Origin: Mesorhizobium sp. B2-3-12
Lineage (GTDB): Bacteria > Pseudomonadota > Alphaproteobacteria > Rhizobiales > Rhizobiaceae
Direction of reading: 5' to 3'
Assembly (NCBI RefSeq): GCF_006442205.1
Contig: NZ_VFVR01000018.1
Location: 1 to 46,067, forward strand
Length of the DNA stretch: 46,067 bases
The notes under the pieces were generated by a model. The model worked only from the letters and a program-made list of their open reading frames with translations, made no database searches and was not told where the DNA came from. Below, piece by piece: positions 38,595 through 46,067 of this stretch (the stretch's first letter is position 1; each line of letters starts with the position of its first letter). Made by a program: the position numbers and the translations under genes.

Positions 38595-39251
38595 ACTTGT
38601 GGATGGCAGTCTGGTCGATGCGTTCGAGTCATGAATTGTGAACCAGCAGTAGCCTGGTTCCACTTTAACCGAATTGGCGAAGAACTTTGGCAATTTCAAA
38701 TGAGACTGCTCGTAGGAGAATATATAACCGGCCCCCTCATTCTGCACGATTGCGAAGAATGGGGAGCCGGCTTCTGGACCATAATCGGCTTTCAGGTCGT
38801 ATTGCGTCAGGTTTTCGAGATTAAATATCATCGGCTGGAAGCAGATATGAAGAGAGTTTGATCGGCTTTTTGATATCTCGCGATGTATTCTATCCAGGTA
38901 ATCTCGTCTAATTAGATCGTCGCTGTCAAGTCCAATCTGTATTCGATATGGAGGTAGACCAACAACATCGCGCCAGTAAGTAAAATCGATATGGTATTCG
39001 GCCGCTCGCTCAGCATCTTCTGGCCGAATGAAGCCGTCAGCTTCGGGGCGTACGCCGAAAACTCTGATTTTATCAGAAAGGGCGAGAAACATGTCTTGGT
39101 GCCAGGGGTTGCACCAGATGGCGATCTCGAATTCTTTGACGGTCTGTGAGAGTATGCGTGGAAGCACTATAGAGCGAAAATACGCAAATCGCCAGTCAAA
39201 CCGTTGATCACTTGGACCGTAATGAAACCGAATTATAAAAGCCGTATCCAT
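38574..39251 (-). CDS. Putative rhamnosyltransferase (PF11316-like)
   Basis: This 225-residue protein fits the Rhamno_transf family: an N-terminal FIIRFHYG, RFAYFRSIVLPRILSQTVKEFEIAIWCNP, and the DxD-like donor motif IGLDSDDLIRRDYLDRI near residue 107. It is the only minus-strand gene in this part of the locus. It overlaps wzt by 21 bp at its 3' end and the pyruvyltransferase fusion by 30 bp at its 5' end, so it has no intergenic promoter of its own. Length is slightly short for the family but motifs are intact. The likely role is adding rhamnose during chain building. Confidence 0.75.
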   Translation of the reverse strand: MDTAFIIRFHYGPSDQRFDWRFAYFRSIVLPRILSQTVKEFEIAIWCNPWHQDMFLALSDKIRVFGVRPEADGFIRPEDAERAAEYHIDFTYWRDVVGLPPYRIQIGLDSDDLIRRDYLDRIHREISKSRSNSLHICFQPMIFNLENLTQYDLKADYGPEAGSPFFAIVQNEGAGYIFSYEQSHLKLPKFFANSVKVEPGYCWFTIHDSNASTRLPSTSSPILNP

Positions 39252-40952
39252 CGTTTCCTGCTTAAGACCGTGAGAGGAGGATCAGGGGGCGTCAAGCCAA
39301 CGCAATCCGATGTCGCAATTCGAGAGTGGCATTTTTCAAGGATCGGGAACATCGGTGACGTGGTGAGCCCTGACGTGATTGAGCATGCCTCGCGTCAGCG
39401 TACAATATTTTCCACTGACTCCAATCAGGCGAGGCTTTTTGCAATCGGCAGTATCGCAGGTAGCGCCAACTCTAGGACGATCTTGTGGGGGACCGGCCTC
39501 ATGGACCCGGATCAGCAAGTGTCGCAAATCCTCGCCTCCAATGTGTATGCATTACGAGGCAAACTGACCCATCAGAGGTTTAAATCGGCGGGCGTCGATG
39601 TCCCTGACATTCCACTTGGCGATCCGGGTTTTCTCGTACCCGATTTCCTTCCCCGGATAAGCTCTGAGCAAAAGTTCCGTATGGGGCTTATTCCCCACTA
39701 CGTGGATCGTCAGCATCCTCTTTTTCAGCGTCTTCTTCGCGAAGAGGGGGTGGTCGACGTTAATGTTCACGACTCACCCACCGAGTTTTTTCGTACCCTG
39801 CAGTCATGCGACGCCATAGTAAGCTCGAGCTTGCACGGGTTAATTTTCGCCGAGGCATTTGGCATCCCCAATCTTTGGATCAAGCTTTCGGATCGCGTCG
39901 TCAGGAGCGGATTCAAATTTCGGGACTGGTTCTCTCTAGCTAACCAGCCCCAGAACCAACCGTATGAACCAGCAATTGATATAGACGCTAATGAATTGGT
40001 GGCTCGTGCCACTTTGCATGACGTGCAGATCGATCGGGCGGCTATGATTTCGAATTTTCCTAACAGTCGAATAGGCGAGCTTTCGCATGACCTTGGCAAG
40101 CGCTCCTATCAGACTTTGTCATCATGCAGGAAAATGCCTTTGCCGATTTTTGTAATCTCTTACAATCGCGGGAAATTCTTGAGAGCCGCGATTGATTCAT
40201 ATAGGAAAATGAAAAGAAGTGTCGAAGTAATCGTGCATGACAACGGATCCGATGACCCTGAAACACTTCACGTTCTGGATGACCTAGAATCCGAGGGATG
40301 CATAATATACAAGAGAGGAAAAATTTTTAACCAAGATGAGCTCAATAACGTTGATGAAACGATTAAAGATTATTTCTCATCATGGGCCCAGCCAACGAGA
40401 TATGTTGTAACAGACTGCGATATCGATCTTTCTGCCGCGAACGCCGACGCGCTCGACGTTTATGACGAGCTCCTTGATCGCTATACCTCGGTGCAATGCG
40501 TTGGGCCGATGATTCGCATCCGCGATGTTCCACACGATTACCCACTGTTTCAGGAAGTGATGAACCGCCACATTGAGCAATTTTGGCATCGCAAGCCTGA
40601 ATGGGTGGAGACTTCGCATGGTCGAGTTGCCAGCATTGACGTGCTAATTGATACTACTTTTGCGCTGCACAGAGCTGGCGAGCCGTTTAGCAGAATGAAG
40701 ACGGCAAGGCGTGTCTACTATCCTTTTGAAGCCGCGCACCTCGACTGGTATTTAAAGGCAGACGATTATTCGTCCTCCGCTTATTTCGAAACCTCTTCTG
40801 CGGCTATCTCCCACTGGAACAACATGGCAGCGGACAAGCTTGCGACAGATGGGCCAACGGAGTTCGGCCATTTCATCTATGTCGACACCGATGCAAATGG
40901 AGTTTTGGTTGAACGCACACAGTTCGTAGATCAGGGAGCACCTACTCCTTGA
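39222..40952 (+). CDS. Polysaccharide pyruvyltransferase fused to a family 2 glycosyltransferase
   Basis: This 576-residue protein has two enzymes in one chain. Residues about 30-260 match polysaccharide pyruvyltransferase (PF04230): FSRIGNIGDVVSPDVIEHA, ILWGTGLMDPD, MGLIPHYVDRQHP, and SSSLHGLIFAEAFGIPNLWI with His205. Residues about 307-560 form a GT2-like domain: LPIFVISYNRGKFLRAAIDSY, VIVHDNGSDDPETL and an acidic VTDCDIDLS (398, 400, 402). It could transfer a sugar and then add a pyruvate ketal. The start is uncertain: the ATG at 39222 lies within the divergent rhamnosyltransferase start; the TTG at 39204 is possible. Confidence 0.82.
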   Translation: MKPNYKSRIHRFLLKTVRGGSGGVKPTQSDVAIREWHFSRIGNIGDVVSPDVIEHASRQRTIFSTDSNQARLFAIGSIAGSANSRTILWGTGLMDPDQQVSQILASNVYALRGKLTHQRFKSAGVDVPDIPLGDPGFLVPDFLPRISSEQKFRMGLIPHYVDRQHPLFQRLLREEGVVDVNVHDSPTEFFRTLQSCDAIVSSSLHGLIFAEAFGIPNLWIKLSDRVVRSGFKFRDWFSLANQPQNQPYEPAIDIDANELVARATLHDVQIDRAAMISNFPNSRIGELSHDLGKRSYQTLSSCRKMPLPIFVISYNRGKFLRAAIDSYRKMKRSVEVIVHDNGSDDPETLHVLDDLESEGCIIYKRGKIFNQDELNNVDETIKDYFSSWAQPTRYVVTDCDIDLSAANADALDVYDELLDRYTSVQCVGPMIRIRDVPHDYPLFQEVMNRHIEQFWHRKPEWVETSHGRVASIDVLIDTTFALHRAGEPFSRMKTARRVYYPFEAAHLDWYLKADDYSSSAYFETSSAAISHWNNMAADKLATDGPTEFGHFIYVDTDANGVLVERTQFVDQGAPTP

Positions 40953-41138
40953 TCGAGGTCTAGCCCCCGACCGCGTGCAGCAAAAAAACATCTGGCTATG
41001 CCTCGCACCTCGCAGTATGCGATACAGCACGGTGGGGGCCGGTAATGCTACTTGGAATTGTGCCGGCCACGGATGATGTTCGTGGTCGCGTGCTTTCCTG
41101 GGTGGTCGTGCCGAAAGCCCGGAGTCTAGTCCCGCCCA

Positions 41139-43127
41139 ATGAATTCCTATCTGGAAGCTGTCTTCGGATTGAGGCCGCAGGTGCGGCGCGCCTTCATCAT
41201 GGTCCAGGACGTGGTCATGGTCCTGGTGGCGGTGGCGCTCAGCCTTCTCCTGTCGCGGTCTGATCTGTCGTTCGAGGCGCTCTCCAGACAGGGGCTCGTC
41301 ACCTGGGCCAGCATCGTGGTCATCAGCCATCTGCTGTTCCGCTATTGCGGCCTCTACACAACGGTCTGGCGCTTCGCCTCGACGCCCGATTTCTTCAACA
41401 TCCTGAAGAGCTGCACGATCCTGACGTTCGTGCTCTACGCCGTTTCGTTGCTCGTGCGCTTCTTCCAGCCTGTCGCGGGCCTCAACGAGCGCCAGTTCAT
41501 CGTCTTCTTCCTTGTCTCCTTCACCATCATCTCGGCGCCCCGGCTGTTCTACCGCTTCCTGCGTGACGGCGCGAGCTGGGGTGTCCTGAACGGCAGGGAC
41601 GAAAGGGCACGGGCCAAGCAGGCACTGTTCATCGGGCGGCTCGGCGAGGCCGACCTGATCATTCGTTTCACGCGTACGGCGGACCCTGCCGACCATACCA
41701 TCGCCGGCATCATGGCGACCGAGCGCGGCGCGCCGCTGGGCACGCGCATTCAAGGGGTTCCGGTGGTGGCGACCCGGCCGCGCCTGGTGGAGGTCCTGGA
41801 GGATTATGCGAGCGGCACCAAGAGCCTCGACCTGCTGATCTTCGGCAGCGGCGCCGAGCACGAGATCGAGGAATATTCCGAACTGGTCCGCGTCGCGCGT
41901 CAAGGCGACATAGCGGTCGTGCAATTCTCGGGGCTTTCGCAGCTCGGCCAGGAGGGAAAGCTCGTTCTCGATGCCGTCGAGATGGAAACGATCCTGCGCC
42001 GCCCCACGGTGCCGTCGGACATCGAGCGCATCGGCGCCTTCGTCGGCGGCAAGCGCGTCCTTGTCACCGGAGGCGCCGGGTCCATCGGGCGGACGCTGGT
42101 CAAGCGATCGCTGGAGTTGGGAGCCGAGGCGGTGCTGGTCGCCGACAATTCCGAATTCGGCATCTTCCAGTTGAGCCAATATGTCGACGAGAAGCACCAT
42201 GACCGCCTCAAGGTCCGCATCGTCGACGTCGCGGACCGGCGCCAGATGACGCGGGTCGTCACCGAGTTCAAACCAGACATCGTCTTCCATGCCGCCGCGT
42301 TGAAGCACGTGCCGCTGCTGGAGGAGAACTGGGAATCGGCCATTCAGACCAATGTCTTCGGCACGTTGGTCTGCGCCGAGGTTGCCGCCAAATGCGGCGT
42401 GGCGCAATTTGTCATGGTCTCGAGCGACAAGGCCGTCGATCCGACCTCCGTGCTTGGCATGACCAAGCGGGCCGCCGAACAGATCGTCAGCGCCTTGCAT
42501 GGCACGCCAGCCGGCGAACCGGGTGGGCGCTGCCCCGCCACCAAGTTCATCGCTGTCCGCTTCGGCAATGTGTTTGGCAGCAACGGCTCGGTGGCGACCA
42601 TATTCCAGGCGCAGATCGAGGCAGGTGGTCCGGTCACCATAACCGACCGGCGCATGACGCGCTATTTCATGACTGTCGCCGAAGCCGTCGATCTCGTCAT
42701 CATGTCTGCGGCCGATGCCGCGTCGCGGCCGGCCGACCAGGACTACGCCGTCTACATGCTCGACATGGGCAAGCCCGTGCCGATCCTCGAAGTGGCCGAA
42801 ACCATGATCCGCATGGCGGGAAAAAGCCCCTATACCGACATTCCAATCCGCTTCACGGGCATCCGTCCGGGTGAAAAGCTGCACGAGACCCTGCACGGCG
42901 AAGACGAGGAACTGGTCGAGCTCAGCATTGCCAAGATTTTTGGCCTGAGCACCGATGTCGCGCAATGGTCGGACGTCCAGGCGGCACTTGCCGCGCTGCA
43001 GCAATCCATGAAGAGCCAGGACAAGGCGGCTTCGCTCACCATCCTGGCCGATCTCGACCGCGCGACGAAGACAAGGGCGAACGCGCGCCATGACGCGGTC
43101 CCGAAGACGGCCGGGCAGGCGAGCTAA
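41139..43127 (+). CDS. Membrane nucleotide-sugar 4,6-dehydratase, FlaA1/CapD/WbpM family (WreV-like)
   Basis: This 662-residue protein has four N-terminal membrane segments (first about residues 18-40), a CoA-binding-like middle domain (KQALFIGRLGEADLIIRF) and a C-terminal SDR domain with TGGAGSIGRTLVKRSLELGAE (about 309 onward), AAALKHVPLLEEN, SSDKAVDPTSVLGMTKRAAEQ and RPGEKLHETL. In this long family the Tyr of YxxxK is replaced, here by Met-Thr-Lys. Members make UDP-4-keto-6-deoxy-GlcNAc. With the small sugar transferase and SDR protein downstream it matches R. etli WreV in the N-acetylquinovosamine pathway. The activity is inferred from the family. Confidence 0.88.
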   Translation: MNSYLEAVFGLRPQVRRAFIMVQDVVMVLVAVALSLLLSRSDLSFEALSRQGLVTWASIVVISHLLFRYCGLYTTVWRFASTPDFFNILKSCTILTFVLYAVSLLVRFFQPVAGLNERQFIVFFLVSFTIISAPRLFYRFLRDGASWGVLNGRDERARAKQALFIGRLGEADLIIRFTRTADPADHTIAGIMATERGAPLGTRIQGVPVVATRPRLVEVLEDYASGTKSLDLLIFGSGAEHEIEEYSELVRVARQGDIAVVQFSGLSQLGQEGKLVLDAVEMETILRRPTVPSDIERIGAFVGGKRVLVTGGAGSIGRTLVKRSLELGAEAVLVADNSEFGIFQLSQYVDEKHHDRLKVRIVDVADRRQMTRVVTEFKPDIVFHAAALKHVPLLEENWESAIQTNVFGTLVCAEVAAKCGVAQFVMVSSDKAVDPTSVLGMTKRAAEQIVSALHGTPAGEPGGRCPATKFIAVRFGNVFGSNGSVATIFQAQIEAGGPVTITDRRMTRYFMTVAEAVDLVIMSAADAASRPADQDYAVYMLDMGKPVPILEVAETMIRMAGKSPYTDIPIRFTGIRPGEKLHETLHGEDEELVELSIAKIFGLSTDVAQWSDVQAALAALQQSMKSQDKAASLTILADLDRATKTRANARHDAVPKTAGQAS

Positions 43128-43128
43128 A

Positions 43129-43268
43129 GCGATTCCAGGAAAAGTGCGCAGCGGTTTTCCGTCCGGAATTGCGTGAAGGCAAGAGATGAGCAATTCCAGG
43201 AAAAGTGCGCAGCGGTTTTCCGTCCGGAATTGCGTGAAGGCAAGATGAGCAATTCCAGGAAAAGTGCG
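43129..43268 (+). repeat. Tandem palindromic repeat, two full units plus one truncated
   Basis: Two near-identical units (43129-43189 and 43190-43248) start GCRATTCCAGGAAAAGTGCG, continue with CAGCGGTTTTCCGTCCGGAATTGCGTGAAGG in pieces, and end AAGATGA or AAGAGATGA. A third (43249-43268) breaks off after AAAAGTGCG. Within each unit GCAATTCC/GGAATTGC and GGAAAA/TTTTCC pair, giving a long interrupted hairpin. It sits between the dehydratase stop and the GT2 start. A diverged copy follows ppdK. Confidence 0.85.
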
Positions 43269-43305
43269 TGTTTCGTGGCTCGGAAAACCTCGCGCGGCAA
43301 GGCGT

Positions 43306-44247
43306 TTGACATCAGTGGGTAAGACAGATCCGCGCATTGCGGTGCTGATGGGCACGATGGACGGTGCCGCCTTCATCGACGAGCAGATCCAATCGCTGCA
43401 CGCGCAGTCGCATCCGCTGATCGATCTCTGGATATCCGACGACGGCTCCGCCGATGGCACGATTGCCATCATCGAAGCCTGGAAGCCCCGCTGGACAAAG
43501 GGCCGGATCACATTGGTCGATGGGCCACGAAAAGGCTTTGCCGCCAACTTCCGGTCGATGATCATCGATCCTCGCATTGACGCTGATTGCTACGCCTTCA
43601 GCGATCAGGATGATGTCTGGGAGCCTGACAGGCTTGAAAGCGCCCTTGGCTGGATGCAGGCATTCGACACTGACATTGCGCTGATGAGCTGCTCGCGAAC
43701 CGCGACCATGACCGAAACCGGCAGGCTGGTTGGCCATTCGCCGCTGTTTAGCCGTCCGCCGTCGTTCCGCAACGCGCTGGTGCAGAGCATCGCCGGCGGC
43801 AACACCATGCTGCTCAACCGCGCGGCGCGCGACCTGTTGGCCAGGGCCTCCGCGCACACCGGCTTCGTCAGCCACGATTGGTGGGCTTACCTGATCGTTA
43901 CCGGTGCGGGCGGCGTCGTCCGCTACGATCCGCGGCCCTTGGTACGCTACCGCCAGCATGCGGCAAATCTGGTGGGCGCCAATGCATCGTGGCAGGCGCG
44001 GATTTCGCGGCTCAGTCGCCTGTTCAAGGGCCAGTTCGCGGACTGGACCGATGTCAATCTTGCCGGGCTTGCCGTCAATCGCGATCTCCTGACCCAGGAT
44101 GCGCTGGCGTGCCTCGACCTGTTCGCAAACGGCAGGCGCGGCGGCCTTTTCCAACGCCTGGGCGCTCTGCGCGAAAGCGGCGTCTATCGACAGACTTTTG
44201 CTGGGACCCTTGGGCTTTATCTCGCCTTTGCCCTGGGGCGTATCTGA
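43306..44247 (+). CDS. Family 2 glycosyltransferase (rhamnosyl/WbbL-like)
   Basis: This 313-residue protein has a GT2 fold: RIAVLMGTMDGAAFIDEQIQSL, LWISDDGSADGTIAIIEAW and the metal/donor motif AFSDQDDVWEPDRLE, then SIAGGNTMLLNRAAR and FVSHDWWAYLIVTGAGG. This arrangement is common in rhamnosyltransferases for O-antigens. The start is uncertain: TTG at 43306 with AAGG upstream is my choice; GTG at 43315 and an upstream GTG inside the repeat (43264) are alternatives. It probably acts early on the QuiNAc-lipid primer made by neighbours. Confidence 0.82.
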   Translation: MTSVGKTDPRIAVLMGTMDGAAFIDEQIQSLHAQSHPLIDLWISDDGSADGTIAIIEAWKPRWTKGRITLVDGPRKGFAANFRSMIIDPRIDADCYAFSDQDDVWEPDRLESALGWMQAFDTDIALMSCSRTATMTETGRLVGHSPLFSRPPSFRNALVQSIAGGNTMLLNRAARDLLARASAHTGFVSHDWWAYLIVTGAGGVVRYDPRPLVRYRQHAANLVGANASWQARISRLSRLFKGQFADWTDVNLAGLAVNRDLLTQDALACLDLFANGRRGGLFQRLGALRESGVYRQTFAGTLGLYLAFALGRI

Positions 44248-44365
44248 ATTTCGGGGAGCGCGTGGCGTGCTTGGTCAGGACGCGACCTCATGCTACGCCG
44301 CCCGGATGGATGGGCTGTGTTCGCGGTTGCCGCGTAAGCCCTGGCAGGGAGCCCATCGGCCACTC

Positions 44366-44905
44366 ATGAAGACAGCCAAGAAAATCTTCGATCTCGCCGG
44401 TGCGGCCGTGCTGCTGGTGGCAACCTCTCCCATTCTATTGCTCGCCATTCTTGCCGTCCGGATATCGTCGCCTGGCCCGGTGATTTTTTCGCAAACGCGG
44501 GTTGGCCGGGAAGGGGCGCTCTTTCGCTGCCACAAACTAAGGACGATGTACCAGGGAACGCCATCCTTGCCCTCGCATGAAACACCCGTGAGCGCCGTGA
44601 CATCGGTTGGAAAGGGCTTGCGGAAATTCAAGCTCGACGAGTTGCCGCAACTCTGGAATGTCCTGCGCGGCGAAATGAGCCTGGTCGGGCCGCGACCCTG
44701 CCTGCCGACCCAGACGGAATTGATCGAATGCCGCGGGCGGTTGGGTGTTTTGCAGGCTCTGCCGGGGATGACAGGCTTGGCCCAGATCAGGGGCATCGAC
44801 ATGTCGAACCCGCAACTTCTGGCCGAAACCGATGCCGCCTATCTCAGGACCGCGTCCTTCTGGCTCGACCTTCGGATTCTGTTTGGAACGCTCTATCGTG
44901 GCTGA
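44366..44905 (+). CDS. Initiating sugar-phosphate transferase (WreU/ExoY-type)
   Basis: This 179-residue protein is a minimal bacterial sugar transferase (PF02397). It has one N-terminal membrane helix (FDLAGAAVLLVATSPILLLAILAVRI), then SSPGPVIFSQTRVGREGALFRCHKLRTM, the catalytic KFKLDELPQLWNVLRGEMSLVGPRPCLP block and PGMTGLAQIRG. It transfers a sugar-1-phosphate to undecaprenyl phosphate to begin chain synthesis. The small size matches WreU of R. etli, which uses UDP-QuiNAc. The ATG at 44366 lacks a strong ribosome site; an upstream in-frame ATG at 44308 is an alternative. It follows GT2 by about 118 bp. Confidence 0.88.
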   Translation: MKTAKKIFDLAGAAVLLVATSPILLLAILAVRISSPGPVIFSQTRVGREGALFRCHKLRTMYQGTPSLPSHETPVSAVTSVGKGLRKFKLDELPQLWNVLRGEMSLVGPRPCLPTQTELIECRGRLGVLQALPGMTGLAQIRGIDMSNPQLLAETDAAYLRTASFWLDLRILFGTLYRG

Positions 44906-44936
44906 GCAGTCGCGAACCAAGCGGTCTTGGATCACG

Positions 44937-45884
44937 TCAAACAGGAAGTCCTGGCTTCCGGAGCCGCGCTATCTCGGTCAGCCGCTCCAGCGTCTCGGTT
45001 TCTGGCGCCCAGCCTTCCGAGGCAAGCAGGGAAGGGTCGCAAATCTGTGTCGCGGTCAGGCTGTCCCAGAACCTTCGCTTGCCAAGCAGAATGGCGGCTG
45101 CCCGCATCGGTCCGGCCGGCATTGTCACCAGGCGCGCCGGCCTCCCGAACCCAAGGCGAAAGGCACCGATGATGGTGGCGACGGAAACCGGCGGCACGTC
45201 GCTGGCGGTGTAGACCGGGCGAAGCGGCTGAGGATGGCAAAGCAGATGCCACACGGCCTGCGCCGCCGATTGCGATGACAGCAGTGAGCGGTTTGCCGTC
45301 AGCGCACCTGTCGGCATCGGCAGGGCCGTGTCGGCGAGCCGCATCAGCGTCGCCAGGTTTCCTTTCATGCCGATGCCGTAAACCGGAGGCAGGCGCAATA
45401 TGACGGCATCGGACCGGCCATGCGAAGCATAGGCGCCCAGCACGGCAATTTCCGCTTCGCGTTTGGAGCGTCCGTAGGCGTCTTGCGGCTCGGGGACCGT
45501 TTCTTCGTCGATCATCGCGCTGGCACCCGCGCCGATCACGGCCCGGATCGAGGATATATGGATAAACCGTCCGCTTGCCTGAGCGGCGGCGGCATGCGCC
45601 AGCCGTGCGCTCAATTGCGCATTGGCTGCTCGAAAGTCGGGTTCGGTGGCATTGCCCCGGTCATTGTTCAGACCCGCGCAATGGATGACATCAGTAACAT
45701 CCCTGGTCAGCGCCAGGAAGGCGGCGGCCGACGCATCGAAGCCGGGCATCGGTATTGCGTCGGAACCCGGATCAAGTCGCTCCGGTTGGCGCGAAGCGAC
45801 GCGAAGCTCGACACCGGCCTCACGAAGTCGATGGACCACCTGGCGGCCGATGAAGCCCGTCGCGCCCGTAACCAGGACTTTCAT
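44937..45884 (-). CDS. NAD-dependent epimerase/reductase, SDR family (WreQ-like)
   Basis: This 315-residue extended SDR protein starts MKVLVTGATGFIGRQVVHRL, and has DVIHCAGLNNDRG, FIHISSIRAVIGAG and the catalytic YGRSKREAE (Tyr-x3-Lys). The C-terminus is of the short, non-epimerase type. Beside a CapD-like dehydratase and a minimal sugar transferase it parallels WreQ, the 4-reductase that completes N-acetylquinovosamine synthesis in R. etli. It is convergent with the sugar transferase (31-bp gap). The ATG at 45884 immediately precedes the NAD motif. Confidence 0.85.
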   Translation of the reverse strand: MKVLVTGATGFIGRQVVHRLREAGVELRVASRQPERLDPGSDAIPMPGFDASAAAFLALTRDVTDVIHCAGLNNDRGNATEPDFRAANAQLSARLAHAAAAQASGRFIHISSIRAVIGAGASAMIDEETVPEPQDAYGRSKREAEIAVLGAYASHGRSDAVILRLPPVYGIGMKGNLATLMRLADTALPMPTGALTANRSLLSSQSAAQAVWHLLCHPQPLRPVYTASDVPPVSVATIIGAFRLGFGRPARLVTMPAGPMRAAAILLGKRRFWDSLTATQICDPSLLASEGWAPETETLERLTEIARLRKPGLPV

Positions 45885-46003
45885 TGTCTTGCCCACACCG
45901 TCTATCGGGCGGCTGGCGGAGGTGCCAGGCCTTCCACCCCTGATGGAGCGGTTTGGCCTTTCGCGGGTGGTACCGCGTCGGCCTCCACCCTGTTTGGACC
46001 GGA

Positions 46004-46040
46004 GACATCGCGAACAGGTGTGCGAGGACATCGCGAACAG
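46004..46040. repeat. Direct repeat of 14 bp near the right edge, possible IS terminus
   Basis: GACATCGCGAACAG occurs at 46004-46017 and again at 46027-46040. Clustered short repeats of this type are found in the ends of some insertion sequences (for example IS21- or IS481-like). No transposase is visible in the remaining 27 bp of the window, so this is a suggestion only. Confidence 0.4.
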
Positions 46041-46067
46041 TTTTGCATCCTATCGAACAAGGGCATT

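Noticed and set aside
43129..43268. CRISPR-like spacing of repeats
   Set aside because: Units are directly adjacent with no unique spacers and only two complete copies; it is a tandem palindromic element.
40752..43577. Minus-strand open frame of 941 codons
   Set aside because: Antisense to the CapD/WbpM-type gene and the repeats; no domain is recognisable and composition is Arg/His/Asp-rich.

Overview
The window looks like a chromosomal segment of a Mesorhizobium-type alphaproteobacterium (Rhizobiales). The basis is high GC with strong GC3 in most genes, rhizobial-type gene families (LspL-like epimerase, DUF427, DUF1499, BioY, PpdK), an alphaproteobacterial LexA box (GTTC-N7-GTTC), and a palindromic repeat of a kind I associate with mesorhizobia. 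The genus is inferred from gene content and was not tested.

Region 1 (1-8.83 kb) is a surface-adhesion module. It holds the N-terminal part of a giant repeat adhesin running off the left edge, a divergent LapG-type periplasmic cysteine protease, and a minus-strand set encoding TolC, type I ABC transporter, HlyD and a ribbon-helix-helix protein. The logic resembles Lap biofilm systems: a type I substrate retained at the cell surface and released by a protease. No LapD-like receptor is visible.

Region 2 (8.83-22.6 kb) is mostly housekeeping: tRNA-Gln(TTG), a VOC protein, ppdK, a GT9 glycosyltransferase, a NodB-type deacetylase, DUF427, a small conserved protein, bioY, an MBL hydrolase, DUF1499, an acyl-CoA ligase, an LspL-like UDP-glucuronate epimerase and a methyltransferase.

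Region 3 (22.6-25.35 kb) is a compact patch of unrecognised genes around one divergent control region that carries a LexA box inside a promoter. It also holds an HMCES/YedK-type DNA-protein-crosslink protein and an orphan AbrB antitoxin-like gene. It ends abruptly inside the remnant of a Wzc/ExoP-type tyrosine kinase, so it looks like an insertion or deletion junction at the edge of a polysaccharide locus.

Region 4 (25.35-45.9 kb) is a polysaccharide (probably O-antigen) locus. After the kinase remnant come an unknown membrane/secreted protein and an O-antigen ligase-family protein. Next is an overlapping rmlA-rmlC-rmlB-rmlD operon for dTDP-rhamnose, continuing into a 1206-residue three-part protein (sulfotransferase-like, coiled coil, RgpF-like, WsaF-like glycosyltransferase), a methyltransferase, and the Wzm/Wzt exporter whose Wzt carries a C-terminal glycan-binding-type domain. 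A putative rhamnosyltransferase and a pyruvyltransferase-GT2 fusion follow. The right end holds a CapD/FlaA1-type dehydratase, a GT2, a small initiating sugar-phosphate transferase and a convergent SDR reductase/epimerase. This trio resembles the R. etli WreV/WreU/WreQ set that makes an N-acetylquinovosamine primer. My reading is that a QuiNAc-primed, rhamnose-rich chain is made in the cytoplasm, modified at its end (methyl, pyruvyl or sulfo groups) and exported by Wzm/Wzt. The middle of this locus (about 33.1-36.3 kb) is visibly more AT-rich than its flanks, which suggests horizontal replacement. The extreme right edge carries a 14-bp direct repeat resembling an insertion-sequence end.
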